In this document: positions 20,401 to 28,885 of the stretch, in pieces
Layout: each line of letters begins with the position of its first letter
Numbering within the stretch: position 1 is the stretch's first letter
Assembly: GCA_913058145.1 (NCBI GenBank)
Contig: CAJXQM010000009.1
Span: 26,143-90,142, forward strand
From: an uncultured Colwellia sp.
Lineage (GTDB): Bacteria; Pseudomonadota; Gammaproteobacteria; Enterobacterales; Alteromonadaceae
Length of the DNA stretch: 64,000 nucleotides
Reading direction: 5' to 3'
Program-made: the position numbers and the translations under genes
The notes under the pieces: model-generated
What the model was told of the DNA's origin: nothing
What the model saw: the letters and a program-made list of their open reading frames with translations, nothing else
Database searches by the model: none

Positions 20401-23400
20401 ACGGTAACTCAAGACAACGATGCACCTATTGCAGTGGATGACAGTTTTACTGTCAGTGAAGATAGTTTAGCCGCTATAGGGTTACACTTTAATGATAGTG
20501 ATGTAGACAACGCGCTGTCAGGCACAAATATAACCATTTTAACCCAACCTGCTAGTGGCATTGTCACTCAAATGAGTAACGGTTTTGTATTATACATACC
20601 AACAACAGACTATATTGGTGTCGATAGTTTTACTTATCTCATTTCTGACGGGACATTGGATAGCGCTACTGCAACAGTTAACTTAACAGTGACTAACACT
20701 AACGATACACCAACCATTGGCGGAACCCCTGCCATCACGGTTGCTGAAGATAGCACTTATAGCTTTATTCCAACAGCGAGTGATACCGATATTGGTGATG
20801 TGCTGAGTTTTGGTATTATCAATAAACCGAGTTGGGCGAGTTTCAATAGCAGCTCAGGTGATATTAGTGGAACACCAAGGAACAGTGATGTGGGTGTTTA
20901 CCCCAATATAATCATTACGGTCAGCGATTTAGGGTCATTATCGAATGACTTAACGGCGTTTAGTATTACCGTCATCAACGTGAATGACGGACCAGTTATT
21001 TCAGGAGCCCCTGCCAGTAGCGTAATAGAAGATACGATTTATAGCTTTACACCAACGGCATCTGATCCCGATGGCGATAAATTAACCTTTAGTGTGACTG
21101 GTTTACCTAGCTGGGCGAATTTTAATGCTAGCACCGGCGCGATCACGGGCACGCCGCTCAATACTGATGTCGGTGTTTATCCCAATGTGATTATTACAGT
21201 CAGTAGTTTAGGATCACTCTCGAATGTCTTAGCGACGATTAGTATTACCGTTCTTGCGGATACTGATGGTGACGGAATACCTGATTCTATAGATTTGGAT
21301 GACGATAATGATGGTTTTTCAGATACTTTTGAAGGAAGTGGTGACCTAGACGGTGACGGAATTCCAAATAGCTTAGATACAGACTCAGATGGAGATGGCA
21401 TCACAGATTCAGATGAAGGCGCTGTCGATACCGATGGTGATGGTAAGCCGAATTATTTGGATCTTGATTCAGATGGCGATGGTATTTCAGATGCTATTGA
21501 AGGAAATAGTGACACTGATGGTGATGGTGTGGCTGATTATTTGGATACTAGTACCGACGAAGATGACGATGGTATTCCTGACATTATTGAGGGTACCAAC
21601 GATAGTGATAATGATGGTATTGCGGATTACCTTGATAGTGATAGCGATAATGATGGTATCCCGGATACTATGGAGTCTAAAGTTAGCGGTGTCGACACGG
21701 ATAACGATGGTATTGATGATAGTTATGATGTTGATGAAACCGGCGGAATAGATATAAATAATGATGGTATCGACGACGACGTTAGTGCTCAAGACAGTGA
21801 TAGTGATGGCATTGCTAATCGTTTAGATATTGATAGCGATAATGATGGTATCCCCGATGTTATTGAAGCATTTTTACGAAAAAACAATATCGACAACATT
21901 AATGCCTTTGCTGTCTCTCATACCTCTAAATCCAACTCTCGACTCGGAAAAGCTAAAGATACTCTGTTACAGCTAAGCGATCTTGACAATGATGGTATTG
22001 TAGATTACTTAGACCTCGATAGTGATAACGATGGTATTAGCGACACAGCTGAATCGGGTTTAAGTGGTGTCGACTCTGATAATGATGGCATTGATGATAG
22101 TTATGATGTTGATTCTACTTTTGGAATTGATCTTAATAATGATGGTATTGATGATAATGTCACTGTTTTTGATACAGATTTAGATAACATTCCTGACTTG
22201 CATGATCTTGATAGTGATAATGACAGTTTGTTTGATACAGAAGAAGCTAGAGTCGCAGATGAAAATCGTAATGCACTTGCCGACATTTCTGGCCCACTGA
22301 TAGAAGTACCAATAGATAGCGACGGTGACGGTTTAGCCGATTTTAGAGATCTTGATAGTAATAATGACGGTATCAATGATATAGATACTGCACCATACGC
22401 AAGCTTAGACGCTGATAATGATGGTCAGATAGATATCACCTTTGACTTTGATAGAGATGGTATTGATGATTCTCAAGACACATTGCCTGAAGTACACGGT
22501 ACTACGGTTATAAATCAAGACCAAGATAATGATGGTATTTCGGATATGACCGAAGGGTTCGCTGATTCTGATTTAGACACTGTTGCCGATTACCTAGACA
22601 AAGATAGTGATAATGATGGTTTGTCTGACGCATTTGAAACAGATCGTCCTGAACCTTACGGTTTAGATAGCGATTTTGATGGTATCGATGATGTTTATGA
22701 TGTTGATTTAACCGGCGGCATTGATCAAAACTTAGATGGTATTGATGACCAATTTGTTGAAGTTGATACGGATTTGGATGGACTGGCTGATTACCTAGAT
22801 ACGGACAGTGATAATGATGGTATCAGTGATACAGTTGAGCAAATATTAGTCAACTTATCTAACAGTGATGCTAACAATAATGGTATTGATGATGTTGTAG
22901 ATGTCGATGTGACAGGTGGACTGGATCAAAATAGTGATGGGGTTGATGATTCAGTATTAAATATTGATGATTTTGATTTTGATGGTTTGCCTAATTTCAG
23001 AGATCTTGACAGTGACGGAGATACTATCTCAGACAGTGTAGAAGGAACCATTGATAATGATGGTGATGGTTATCCAAATTATCTAGATGTTGATAGTGAT
23101 GGAGATGGCATCTTAGACAGTGAAGAAGGAATCATTGATAGTGATGGTGATGGTATTAGCAACTATCTAGATATAGATAGTAACGGAAATGGTATTTCAG
23201 ATAGAGATGAAAATGGTGACTTTAATGGTGATGGTATACCTGACTATATACAAGCTGGTGGTGTCGTGAAAACAGGCACCTCGGGTGCTGGATCAAACGA
23301 TATATGGTTGCTTTTAGGCATAGCTGGAATTGTGGTACTAAGAAATCGTCGTCGCTCAAGTCAAATTTTCATCTTGGCTACATCACTCGTTATTTTTAAT

Positions 23401-23940
23401 GTACAAGCTAACGAATCTTGTGAATTTACCCAAATTATCGATAAAAAAGAATGTTGGTATTTAGGTGGAGGATTAGGCTATTCAAATCTTAAGCTTGATA
23501 CAAATGGTTCTGCATGGCGTGTTAGTGATAAAAATGTTCTTGCTTACAAAGTATTTGCCGGGTTTACATTTACCGAACATTTATTTGCAGAAATGAGTTA
23601 TGAAGACTTAGGTAGCGTATCACTAAATAATTTAAACCCAGCAATTACTAACACCTTGAATGTTGGTTATTCATTATTCGGTGCAAATGTTGGATATTTT
23701 TTAAAAAAGCATGACTCAGAGTGGAATTTATATGCAAAAAGTGGTGTCGCATTTTTAGATACCGAAACTAGCAACTACGTTGAGCAGGTGTACAACGTCC
23801 AAATACTCATTGGTACCGGAGTTCAATGGCGGTTTGATGACAACTGGTTTGTACGACTTGACCTTACTAGTTATGGTAAAGATGCGTTTGTTATTGGAAT
23901 TAATATAGCCGGAGTTATTGGTGGTTCATCATCTAAATAG
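17464..23940 (+). CDS. Giant surface protein: cadherin/NHL/Ig-like/TSP3 repeats, GlyGly-CTERM-like tail, then outer-membrane barrel
   Basis: 2158-residue exported protein nine bases after the S74 gene. In order I see a signal peptide (1-19), a cadherin-like domain (about 90-170), five or six NHL-type beta-propeller repeats (about 223-540), several cadherin/Ig-like modules ending in VNDAP (about 580-1260), and a long aspartate-rich TSP3 calcium-binding region (about 1262-1930, DxDxDGI motifs). Next comes a hydrophobic helix with an arginine cluster, [18 protein letters not shown] (about 1946-1964), like a rhombosortase sorting tail. The frame then continues through a second signal-like segment ([12 protein letters not shown], to about 1982) into a roughly 175-residue OmpA-like barrel. 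No ATG or GTG start for the barrel is present, so it is made only as part of the fusion. Likely an adhesin or matrix protein; function is inferred. Confidence 0.88.
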   Translation: MKFFKLLVFVLLSIQCANAAETASFQIGSLSGTSTTNGGVQVLYASTSNIGVYSSGTSTIYPSLLGLALGPSIVISSDGAEATATVSSAENQTVVTTVNIVNASGTVTYALSGVDAASFSVDNNGVITFTANPNYEIKSSYSVTVTATDDGTNTSDSQVITVNITNVNEAPSFDDSGTTTATENTLYTYAPAVSDIDGDKTELTANTLPNWLSIVQTSGDVGIITTVAGTGSPINSGDGGAATSAGLNTPDSVAVDATGNIYILSNYTIRKIALNGTITTIAGTGIQGSTGNGGAATSANISSGNIAVDSQGNVYLAELTTHVVRKISTNGTITIFAGDGTGSNTGDGGQATSATVQYPSSIAIDINDNVYIGTFSYVVRKVNTSGVISTVAGSGAFGDSGEGGLATNAALSIMSDIAVDNEGNLYIADIMFGKLKKVDSSNNISTILEGDDFRNARSIVVDSIGNVYFSVTNDHQIKMLSTEGSVSLVAGIGIPESFGDGVSATDAGLNKPTGLALDKSQNLYIADSKGHLLRKVTFDNAYAIQGTPTEAGVYDVDLTLSDGELTDTQSYQITVANVNDAPILESSAYVVSESSLVGDSVGIIQAYDEDGVPPSLAISGGEVLSYAIVSGNTNSDFALNTATGEITVDNALDIATTANYSLVITATDDDNLSSQNTIYITISERDAPPVTVNDTIVVNEDTDAVVNLVSNDTDTNDNINPSSITIVTPPTFGSVVINSGGNIIYTPNPDFYGADAFTYTVSDYTLLKSNEATVSIVVNNVNDAPVATSETAFMSFTVEDVELLQPLVAFITDADGIADISSYVIDTNTVNGSLTLNGNLVIYNPAPNFYGIDSFTFHAVDASGAVSNIARVNINIAEVNDIPIALADSATTAEDTSKIIDVLANDSDPDGTLDTTTVELFNPPTHGTVVVEGNGSITYTPDANWYGTDWFSYNVQDDGLVSSGGAAGKLISNDAVVVITVTQDNDAPIAVDDSFTVSEDSLAAIGLHFNDSDVDNALSGTNITILTQPASGIVTQMSNGFVLYIPTTDYIGVDSFTYLISDGTLDSATATVNLTVTNTNDTPTIGGTPAITVAEDSTYSFIPTASDTDIGDVLSFGIINKPSWASFNSSSGDISGTPRNSDVGVYPNIIITVSDLGSLSNDLTAFSITVINVNDGPVISGAPASSVIEDTIYSFTPTASDPDGDKLTFSVTGLPSWANFNASTGAITGTPLNTDVGVYPNVIITVSSLGSLSNVLATISITVLADTDGDGIPDSIDLDDDNDGFSDTFEGSGDLDGDGIPNSLDTDSDGDGITDSDEGAVDTDGDGKPNYLDLDSDGDGISDAIEGNSDTDGDGVADYLDTSTDEDDDGIPDIIEGTNDSDNDGIADYLDSDSDNDGIPDTMESKVSGVDTDNDGIDDSYDVDETGGIDINNDGIDDDVSAQDSDSDGIANRLDIDSDNDGIPDVIEAFLRKNNIDNINAFAVSHTSKSNSRLGKAKDTLLQLSDLDNDGIVDYLDLDSDNDGISDTAESGLSGVDSDNDGIDDSYDVDSTFGIDLNNDGIDDNVTVFDTDLDNIPDLHDLDSDNDSLFDTEEARVADENRNALADISGPLIEVPIDSDGDGLADFRDLDSNNDGINDIDTAPYASLDADNDGQIDITFDFDRDGIDDSQDTLPEVHGTTVINQDQDNDGISDMTEGFADSDLDTVADYLDKDSDNDGLSDAFETDRPEPYGLDSDFDGIDDVYDVDLTGGIDQNLDGIDDQFVEVDTDLDGLADYLDTDSDNDGISDTVEQILVNLSNSDANNNGIDDVVDVDVTGGLDQNSDGVDDSVLNIDDFDFDGLPNFRDLDSDGDTISDSVEGTIDNDGDGYPNYLDVDSDGDGILDSEEGIIDSDGDGISNYLDIDSNGNGISDRDENGDFNGDGIPDYIQAGGVVKTGTSGAGSNDIWLLLGIAGIVVLRNRRRSSQIFILATSLVIFNVQANESCEFTQIIDKKECWYLGGGLGYSNLKLDTNGSAWRVSDKNVLAYKVFAGFTFTEHLFAEMSYEDLGSVSLNNLNPAITNTLNVGYSLFGANVGYFLKKHDSEWNLYAKSGVAFLDTETSNYVEQVYNVQILIGTGVQWRFDDNWFVRLDLTSYGKDAFVIGINIAGVIGGSSSK
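21250..23250 (+). repeat. TSP3 calcium-binding repeat array (coding)
   Basis: About 2 kb of degenerate in-frame repeats built on GATAGTGATAATGATGGTAT-like units encode the aspartate-rich DSDNDGI motifs of the giant surface protein. The DNA-level similarity of the units would allow repeat number to change by recombination or slippage and could also mis-assemble from short reads. Confidence 0.85.
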
Positions 23941-24224
23941 TGATAAAACAAGAATTAGTGATAGTTTTAACACTTTTTATATCCTAATAAGTTTCTATGG
24001 AGGTTTAGCTCGTTGCTAGCGTTATTGCTGGATGATTAATTGTTAACTGTCCAGATAAACATAGTTAGTTGTCATAGAATGTTCAGTTAAATGCGCTTTG
24101 CGTAGAGCTCAGTTTTTATATTTGATAATGTATGACTTTTGTTTTTAGTGGTGCCGTTAGTGGTACTGGTGTGATTATACATAAGGTATAGTTAATATTT
24201 ACAAGGTGTTACCATGCTTTATTT

Positions 24225-24251
24225 AGTCCCCCCATCGCACCATTAAATATA
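24225..24251 (+). repeat. Attachment-like repeat copy 2 (tRNA-Leu 3'-end remnant)
   Basis: AGTCCCCCCATCGCACCA followed by TTAAATATA matches the 3' end of tRNA-Leu and its flank at 9672-9699 with a single-base deletion (ATCGC for ATCCGC). There is no tRNA body upstream, so this is a remnant, not a gene. A terminator hairpin follows within 16 bases. Confidence 0.8.
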
Positions 24252-24266
24252 ACGAAGAATACCAAT

Positions 24267-24308
24267 AAAACCGGTAGTCCTTTTAAAGCAAGGCTAGCCG
24301 GTTTTTTT
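24267..24308 (+). terminator. Terminator hairpin after attachment-like copy 2
   Basis: AAAACCGGTAG-CCTT pairs imperfectly with AAGG-CTA-CCGGTTTT and is followed by seven T residues. Its place just after the tRNA 3'-end copy suggests that it was once, or still mimics, a tRNA terminator. Confidence 0.8.
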
Positions 24309-24788
24309 ATGTCCGAGGTAGTCCTATGGAGTGTGATCACATCCTAGGTTTTTAGTAGTACGCTTTATCTCTGATAAGCTGTGAACGTCTCGCTAAATGC
24401 ACATACCCTAAACTGATCATTAACTCTATTACTGATCCAACGTAATAAACCGTAAAGGAACTTAGGGTAACTTAGGCTGAGATTGATTTAAAAGCAATGC
24501 TCGCGATAGCTAGTTTTATGTTTACTATTTCAAGGCTAACTTACATTCAAATAATTTTTAAGGCAATAAGCTACATAAAGCTAGATTGAAAATCAAATAA
24601 AGCTTAACATGTGAACTAAATTTTATTTGTTTATACTATCCATTCTTGCAATAGCACTTTCTACTTGGTTATTTTCTTGAATGATTAGTTCCCCATTTTC
24701 GGGTTATAGCTTTTTATAGTTAACCTTTATAAACTTTAAAAAAGGTAACTAAAGCAAAAGCTTATTAATAATTTAGGAGAATTATGTA

Positions 24789-26729
24789 ATGCAATTTCAT
24801 TTAAATGGGTTTAAACCCGGTAACTATCAAATCCCTGATTCAATTCGAGAACCAGCCGCTACGCCACCTATTATAGATCTTCCAAAGGACGTGGATGTAT
24901 TAATTGTAGGTTGTGGCCCTGCAGGGTTAGCGATGGCAAGGCAGCTATCTGAGTTCACTGACATTACAACGTGTATCGTTGATCTAGAAGATGGTCCCTT
25001 AGAGTTTGGACGAGCGGATGGAATATCCTGTCGTACAATTGAGATTATGGAAGGATTTAATAGCAGTGAAATGATTGTAAAAGAAGCTTACAAGCTAAAC
25101 CAGAATACATTCTGGGAGCCTGATAACATAAAGCCTGAGAACATAAAGCGTACACACAAAATTGCTGATGCGAGAATTGGTCTGTCTGAATTTGCACATG
25201 GCATTGTTAACCAGGCACGGCTTCATGAGTTATTACTAGAAGGCATGAAGAACTCAGTAACGCACCTTGTTCCTCATTACAGTCGTAGATTACTTGAATT
25301 AGATATTGATCCTAACCTCACCCAAGATTTAAATGCACACCCTATCACTGCTACATTTGAGCAAAGCGATGACTCTAAATCGGCTAAAGTTGAAACTGTT
25401 CGAGCCCGATACGTTGTCGGTTGTGATGGCGCAAGAAGTTCTGTTCGCAAAGGCATGTCAATAGCTTTAGAAGGGGATTCGGCAAATAAAGCCTGGGGCG
25501 TCATGGATCTTTTGTTAGTGACAGACTTTCCCGATATTAGAGTTAAAAGCTTTATTCAATCAAAAGAAAACGGTGCAGTAATGACTATTCCGCGAGAAGG
25601 CGGTTATTTAGTTCGGTTTTATGTAGAGCTTGATCTATTGGGCAAAGATCAGCGTGCGTCAGATCTGAACCTTAAAGCCGAAGATGTTATAGCCAAAGCA
25701 CAGTTAATTATGCATCCTTATAAATTAGATGTTAAAGAAGTCGCTTGGTGGTCAATCTATGAAGTTGGACAACGGGTAGCAGAGAGATTTGATGACACAC
25801 CGATTGGTAATCCAGACGGTCTTATTCCACGCGCCTTTGTTGCGGGTGATGCCTGCCATACACATAGTCCAAAAGGAGGCTGGGGCTTAAACACATCACT
25901 GCCAGATACCTTTAATCTGGGCTGGAAAGTCGCGTCTGTTTTACAAGGAAAATGTAAGCCAAAATTGCTACAGACATACTCCTCAGAGCGACGCAAAGTT
26001 GCTTTACAGTTAATAGAGGCCGATAGACAATTATCAAAATTGGTGGCTACTCGCCCGACATCAGACAAGGATGCACCTGAGGCTAAAACTAATACGGTCG
26101 ATATTCAAAAATTCATGGCTAGGCAAAATGGTTTTGTTGCGGGAACATCTATTGAGTACAATCCTTCCTATATCTGTACTGGTGCAGAGAATCAACATTT
26201 AGCGAGTGGATTTAAGATTGGCCAACGATTCCATTCAGCTGAGGCTATTCGTGTAGCAGATGGTGGGCGACAACATTTAGGGCATCTGAATAAAGCGGAT
26301 GGTCGCTGGCGTGTTTTCATTTTTGGCAATAAACAAAACCCAGAAGAAAGCTCTTCCGAGTCATACAAACTTGTACAATTTCTTGCCAACTCTGAGTCTT
26401 CACCGGTACGAAAATACACACCAGACGTTGCAGACATTGATTCAGTGATTGATATTTATACTGTATTTCAGCAAAAAGACTTATCAATTGAAAATATGCC
26501 AGACTTTTTATGGCCTGCCAAAGGAAAATTTGGATTGAGAGACTACGAAAAAGTATTCCATGCTGAAGAAGGTAACGATATTTTTGATCAACGCAGTATA
26601 GATCGCTCAAGCGGTTGCATGGTTGTAGTACGACCTGATCAACACATTGCCAATATATTACCTCTCAACGCATACCAAAAATTAACTGCGTTTTTTGATG
26701 AATTTATGATTGCGCAAAACCAGTCCTAA
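24789..26729 (+). CDS. FAD-dependent aromatic hydroxylase, 3-hydroxybenzoate 4-monooxygenase-like
   Basis: NAD(P)H-dependent flavoprotein of the PheA/TfdB class. The 646 residues begin MQFHLNGFKPGN, nearly the N-terminus I recall for Comamonas 3-hydroxybenzoate 4-monooxygenase (MobA), and the length agrees. FAD-binding GCGPAG is at residues 41-46, the DG motif is GCDGARSSVRKG, and the GD motif is VAGDACHTHSPKGGWGLN. A C-terminal thioredoxin-like dimerisation domain begins around residue 465. AGGAGA lies 8 bases before the ATG. The gene stands alone between two tRNA-Leu 3'-end copies, with no partner ring-cleavage genes, so it looks like a horizontally gained single-gene cassette. Exact substrate is inferred. 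Confidence 0.85.
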   Translation: MQFHLNGFKPGNYQIPDSIREPAATPPIIDLPKDVDVLIVGCGPAGLAMARQLSEFTDITTCIVDLEDGPLEFGRADGISCRTIEIMEGFNSSEMIVKEAYKLNQNTFWEPDNIKPENIKRTHKIADARIGLSEFAHGIVNQARLHELLLEGMKNSVTHLVPHYSRRLLELDIDPNLTQDLNAHPITATFEQSDDSKSAKVETVRARYVVGCDGARSSVRKGMSIALEGDSANKAWGVMDLLLVTDFPDIRVKSFIQSKENGAVMTIPREGGYLVRFYVELDLLGKDQRASDLNLKAEDVIAKAQLIMHPYKLDVKEVAWWSIYEVGQRVAERFDDTPIGNPDGLIPRAFVAGDACHTHSPKGGWGLNTSLPDTFNLGWKVASVLQGKCKPKLLQTYSSERRKVALQLIEADRQLSKLVATRPTSDKDAPEAKTNTVDIQKFMARQNGFVAGTSIEYNPSYICTGAENQHLASGFKIGQRFHSAEAIRVADGGRQHLGHLNKADGRWRVFIFGNKQNPEESSSESYKLVQFLANSESSPVRKYTPDVADIDSVIDIYTVFQQKDLSIENMPDFLWPAKGKFGLRDYEKVFHAEEGNDIFDQRSIDRSSGCMVVVRPDQHIANILPLNAYQKLTAFFDEFMIAQNQS

Positions 26730-26753
26730 AGTACAAAAAATTGTGGTACGGAT

Positions 26754-26775
26754 CCATCCGCATCATTAAATATAA
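26754..26775 (+). repeat. Attachment-like repeat copy 3 (tRNA-Leu 3'-end remnant)
   Basis: CCATCCGCATCATTAAATATA matches the tRNA-Leu 3' end and flank at 9679-9699 with one mismatch (CATCA in place of CACCA). It lies 25 bases after the monooxygenase stop and is followed at once by a terminator hairpin. It is the probable right boundary of the accessory segment. Confidence 0.75.
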
Positions 26776-26789
26776 TTACAATGTGCTAT

Positions 26790-26832
26790 AAAACCAAAAT
26801 CACCCTATTAATAAGGTGTTTTGGTTTTTTTA
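26790..26832 (+). terminator. Terminator hairpin after attachment-like copy 3
   Basis: AAAACCAAAA-CACC pairs with GGTG-TTTTGGTTTT around a short AT loop and is followed by a T run. Probably the original tRNA-Leu terminator displaced by insertion, or the terminator of the monooxygenase. Confidence 0.85.
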
Positions 26833-27046
26833 TAACAAATCCAGCATAACGTCATTAAAGCCACTATTTAATATAACCCGTAAAGTAATATCGCAATTAT
26901 AGTTAACTAGTGGGTGTTATAAGGCCTCTAACTTAATGGTATGTAGTGAGTATTAAGATAATACGAGTCTGAAAGTCAACGTTAAGATAAAGCAGATATA
27001 TAAATAAAAAACTATGGTGCCGTGGGATAGTAGAATGATTTTTTTC

Positions 27047-27065
27047 TGACGTCTATCAGACGTCA
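27047..27065. promoter_or_regulatory. Perfect dyad upstream of PhyH-type gene
   Basis: TGACGTCT-ATC-AGACGTCA is a perfect 8-base inverted repeat with a 3-base spacer, about 140 bases before the dioxygenase start. It has no T run after it on either strand, so an operator is more likely than a terminator. Confidence 0.45.
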
Positions 27066-27204
27066 AAGCAAGTGATAAAGATAATACTAATTTATTTTTA
27101 ACGGTGAGTTAATCTTCATCATTCTGTATTATGGGTCACTTCTGATAGACAAAACCACAGTTCAGTTTGTTATGCTTATAATCAAGTGGAGGCAAGGGTA
27201 GTTA

Positions 27205-27987
27205 ATGGTAGACAATCGAAGTCAATTAAATAGCAATTATAACCAGCAAGGTTACTTTGTTGTTAGAGATTATTTTACTCCATCTGAAATATCATCACTT
27301 AGAAAGATAGTACTAAAATTTCATGAGTTATGGACACAAAACAACAAAAAATTCTATCAGGAAGAAGCTTTTAATTCTTCTTTAATTACCGGAAATCAGT
27401 ACTTAGCATTCGATGATAGGGTGAATCTTTTTAATTTTATTAGTTCACAAAAAATAATGAATCTTATCGATTTAGTGATACCCACTAATCCAGCGTTTAT
27501 GAATACTCAATTATTTTTCAATCCAGTCAATCCGCAACAAAAAAATTTCTGGCATCGAGATTGTCAATATGATCATGACGTTGATGTACAAAAAAAAGTC
27601 ATCCATGAGACTCAAGTATTACACCTTCGAGTCCCGTTATTTGATGAACTCGGTATGGAGCTAGTGCCTGGAACGCATAAGCGATGGGATAGTGAAGAAG
27701 AATTTAATGTGCGACAAGAAATCAAGGGGAGAGTGAGCAGTGAAAGTCTCTCTACCGGCAAGAAAATCAAGTTATCTGCGGGGGACTTGTTACTTTTTTC
27801 GGCTGATATGATCCATCGTGGTTTATACGGATTGGATCGATTAGCGTTGGATATATTAGTGTTTGATTCAGCAGCCGATTTTGTTGATTATGTTGATGAC
27901 GATTGTTTACCAGATACCTCAATACTAGCTAAAATAGATGATCCCAGGTTATTTATGAATACTATCCACTTAAAGTCAAAGGGGTAA
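27205..27987 (+). CDS. PhyH-family Fe(II)/2-oxoglutarate-dependent dioxygenase
   Basis: 260-residue member of the phytanoyl-CoA dioxygenase family, which hydroxylates small molecules using iron and 2-oxoglutarate. The iron-binding triad is visible as H117-x-D119 in FWHRDCQYD and the distal H204 in MIHRGLYG. R212 in GLDRLALDI is in place to bind 2-oxoglutarate. The motif VPGTHKRWDSEEE is typical of the family. No pathway partner is adjacent, so the substrate cannot be predicted. It begins with a GGAGG-type ribosome-binding site (GTGGAGGCAAGG) upstream of the ATG. Confidence 0.85.
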   Translation: MVDNRSQLNSNYNQQGYFVVRDYFTPSEISSLRKIVLKFHELWTQNNKKFYQEEAFNSSLITGNQYLAFDDRVNLFNFISSQKIMNLIDLVIPTNPAFMNTQLFFNPVNPQQKNFWHRDCQYDHDVDVQKKVIHETQVLHLRVPLFDELGMELVPGTHKRWDSEEEFNVRQEIKGRVSSESLSTGKKIKLSAGDLLLFSADMIHRGLYGLDRLALDILVFDSAADFVDYVDDDCLPDTSILAKIDDPRLFMNTIHLKSKG

Positions 27988-27997
27988 ACGTTATTAA

Positions 27998-28034
27998 AAA
28001 GGTTACTTAGCTATTGTAAAGCGAAGTAGCCTTT
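27998..28034 (+). terminator. Possible terminator after PhyH-type gene
   Basis: AAAGGTTACTT pairs with AAGTAGCCTTT through 11 pairs including one G-T, just after the stop codon. The T run after it is weak. Confidence 0.4.
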
Positions 28035-28109
28035 GTGTTGATGTGTTGCTTTAGAGGATTTAGCACTAGGTATTCTCGCTAATCTCATTTTTATCCAAGT
28101 CTTATCAGG

Positions 28110-28616
28110 TTAGTAGATATCACCTAAGTGCTCTATTTGGGTCAGGTAAATTCGCAAATCTAGCTCTACTTGATGGTAGTCACTCATCATATATTGACAG
28201 AGTTTGTAAAAAGCTTTGTTATGATCTTTTTCCTTTAAGTGCGCCAATTCGTGCACTGTGATCATCGATAAAAAAGCATCAGGTGATTTTTTAAATAAAC
28301 TGCCAATACGAATTTCATTTTTACTTTTTAATTTATTACCTTGCACACGAGAGACATAAGTATGTAAGCCCAATGCATTGTTGATGACATGAATTTTATC
28401 ATCAAACTTTATTTGGCTAAGGGGTGAAGATTTTTTCAAATATTGATTTTTAATATCCATCACATAACAACGTAAGCTTTTATCGTTAGTTACGTTATGA
28501 ACGCGGGGATATTTATTGAGTAAATACTTTTCCAGGGTGTTTTTATCAAGCATCTGTTGTACTTGGTTTTGCACTGTGGGCGAATAAGCGGATAGGTATT
28601 TTAAAGGTATTGACAT
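28110..28616 (-). CDS. ygjP: YgjP-family metallopeptidase-like protein (DUF45)
   Basis: Soluble zinc metallopeptidase-like protein of the COG1451/YgjP family. It carries the zinc motif HELAHLKEKDHNKAFY with the third ligand eight residues beyond HELAH, and closely matches the E. coli YgjP sequence as I recall it, including NALGLHTYVSRVQG and LYLTQIE-like ends. The frame is open up to 28658, but the methionine at 28616 (MSIPLKYLSAY) fits family starts better. Neither start has a clear ribosome-binding site. The physiological role of the family is unsettled. The gene is monocistronic. Confidence 0.85.
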   Translation of the reverse strand: MSIPLKYLSAYSPTVQNQVQQMLDKNTLEKYLLNKYPRVHNVTNDKSLRCYVMDIKNQYLKKSSPLSQIKFDDKIHVINNALGLHTYVSRVQGNKLKSKNEIRIGSLFKKSPDAFLSMITVHELAHLKEKDHNKAFYKLCQYMMSDYHQVELDLRIYLTQIEHLGDIY

Positions 28617-28795
28617 AAAAAGGTGATATTTAAGCGTGTTTATTAAGTTTAATGCCATTATACGTGACTTTCATCAGACTGCTAATTTGTTAAAATTTAG
28701 GCGTAGTATCAAGGTTGAAATATGACGAAATAAATAGGGGCAGAACACGTTTTACTGCTGTCAGCAAAATTTTTGTACAGAGATATAGCCTAAAA

Positions 28796-28813
28796 TAGAA
28801 GGTATACCTTCTA
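28796..28813. promoter_or_regulatory. Perfect 18-bp palindrome upstream of antiporter gene
   Basis: TAGAAGGTATACCTTCTA is fully symmetrical and sits about 72 bases before the antiporter start codon, where a repressor or activator dimer could act on its promoter. Confidence 0.5.
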
Positions 28814-28885
28814 AATACTTATTAAACTTGGATATTCACTTTGTATTTGTCACACTGTGTTACTTTTTATATAAAGGTTTAGTTT

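Larger units (their letters stand above)
23941..24788. other. Non-coding stretch holding second attachment-like copy
   Basis: About 850 bases lie between the giant protein and the monooxygenase. It contains the tRNA-Leu 3'-end copy at 24225 and its terminator hairpin. I find no credible open reading frame or RNA gene in the rest. Confidence 0.6.
26730..27204. other. Non-coding stretch with third attachment-like copy
   Basis: Contains the tRNA-Leu 3'-end copy at 26754, the terminator at 26790 and a perfect dyad at 27047-27065 upstream of the dioxygenase gene. I see no reading frame with coding character. Confidence 0.6.

Noticed and set aside
21250..23250. CRISPR array or non-coding tandem repeat
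   Set aside because: The repeats are in frame, encode regular aspartate-rich TSP3 units and vary at third codon positions as coding repeats do.
15484..23940. Prophage tail module
   Set aside because: Tail-fibre-like repeats are present, but both proteins have Sec signal peptides and there are no capsid, portal, terminase, lysis or integrase genes nearby.
24225..24251. Second tRNA-Leu gene
   Set aside because: Only the 3' end is repeated; no D-arm, anticodon arm or acceptor 5' strand is present upstream.
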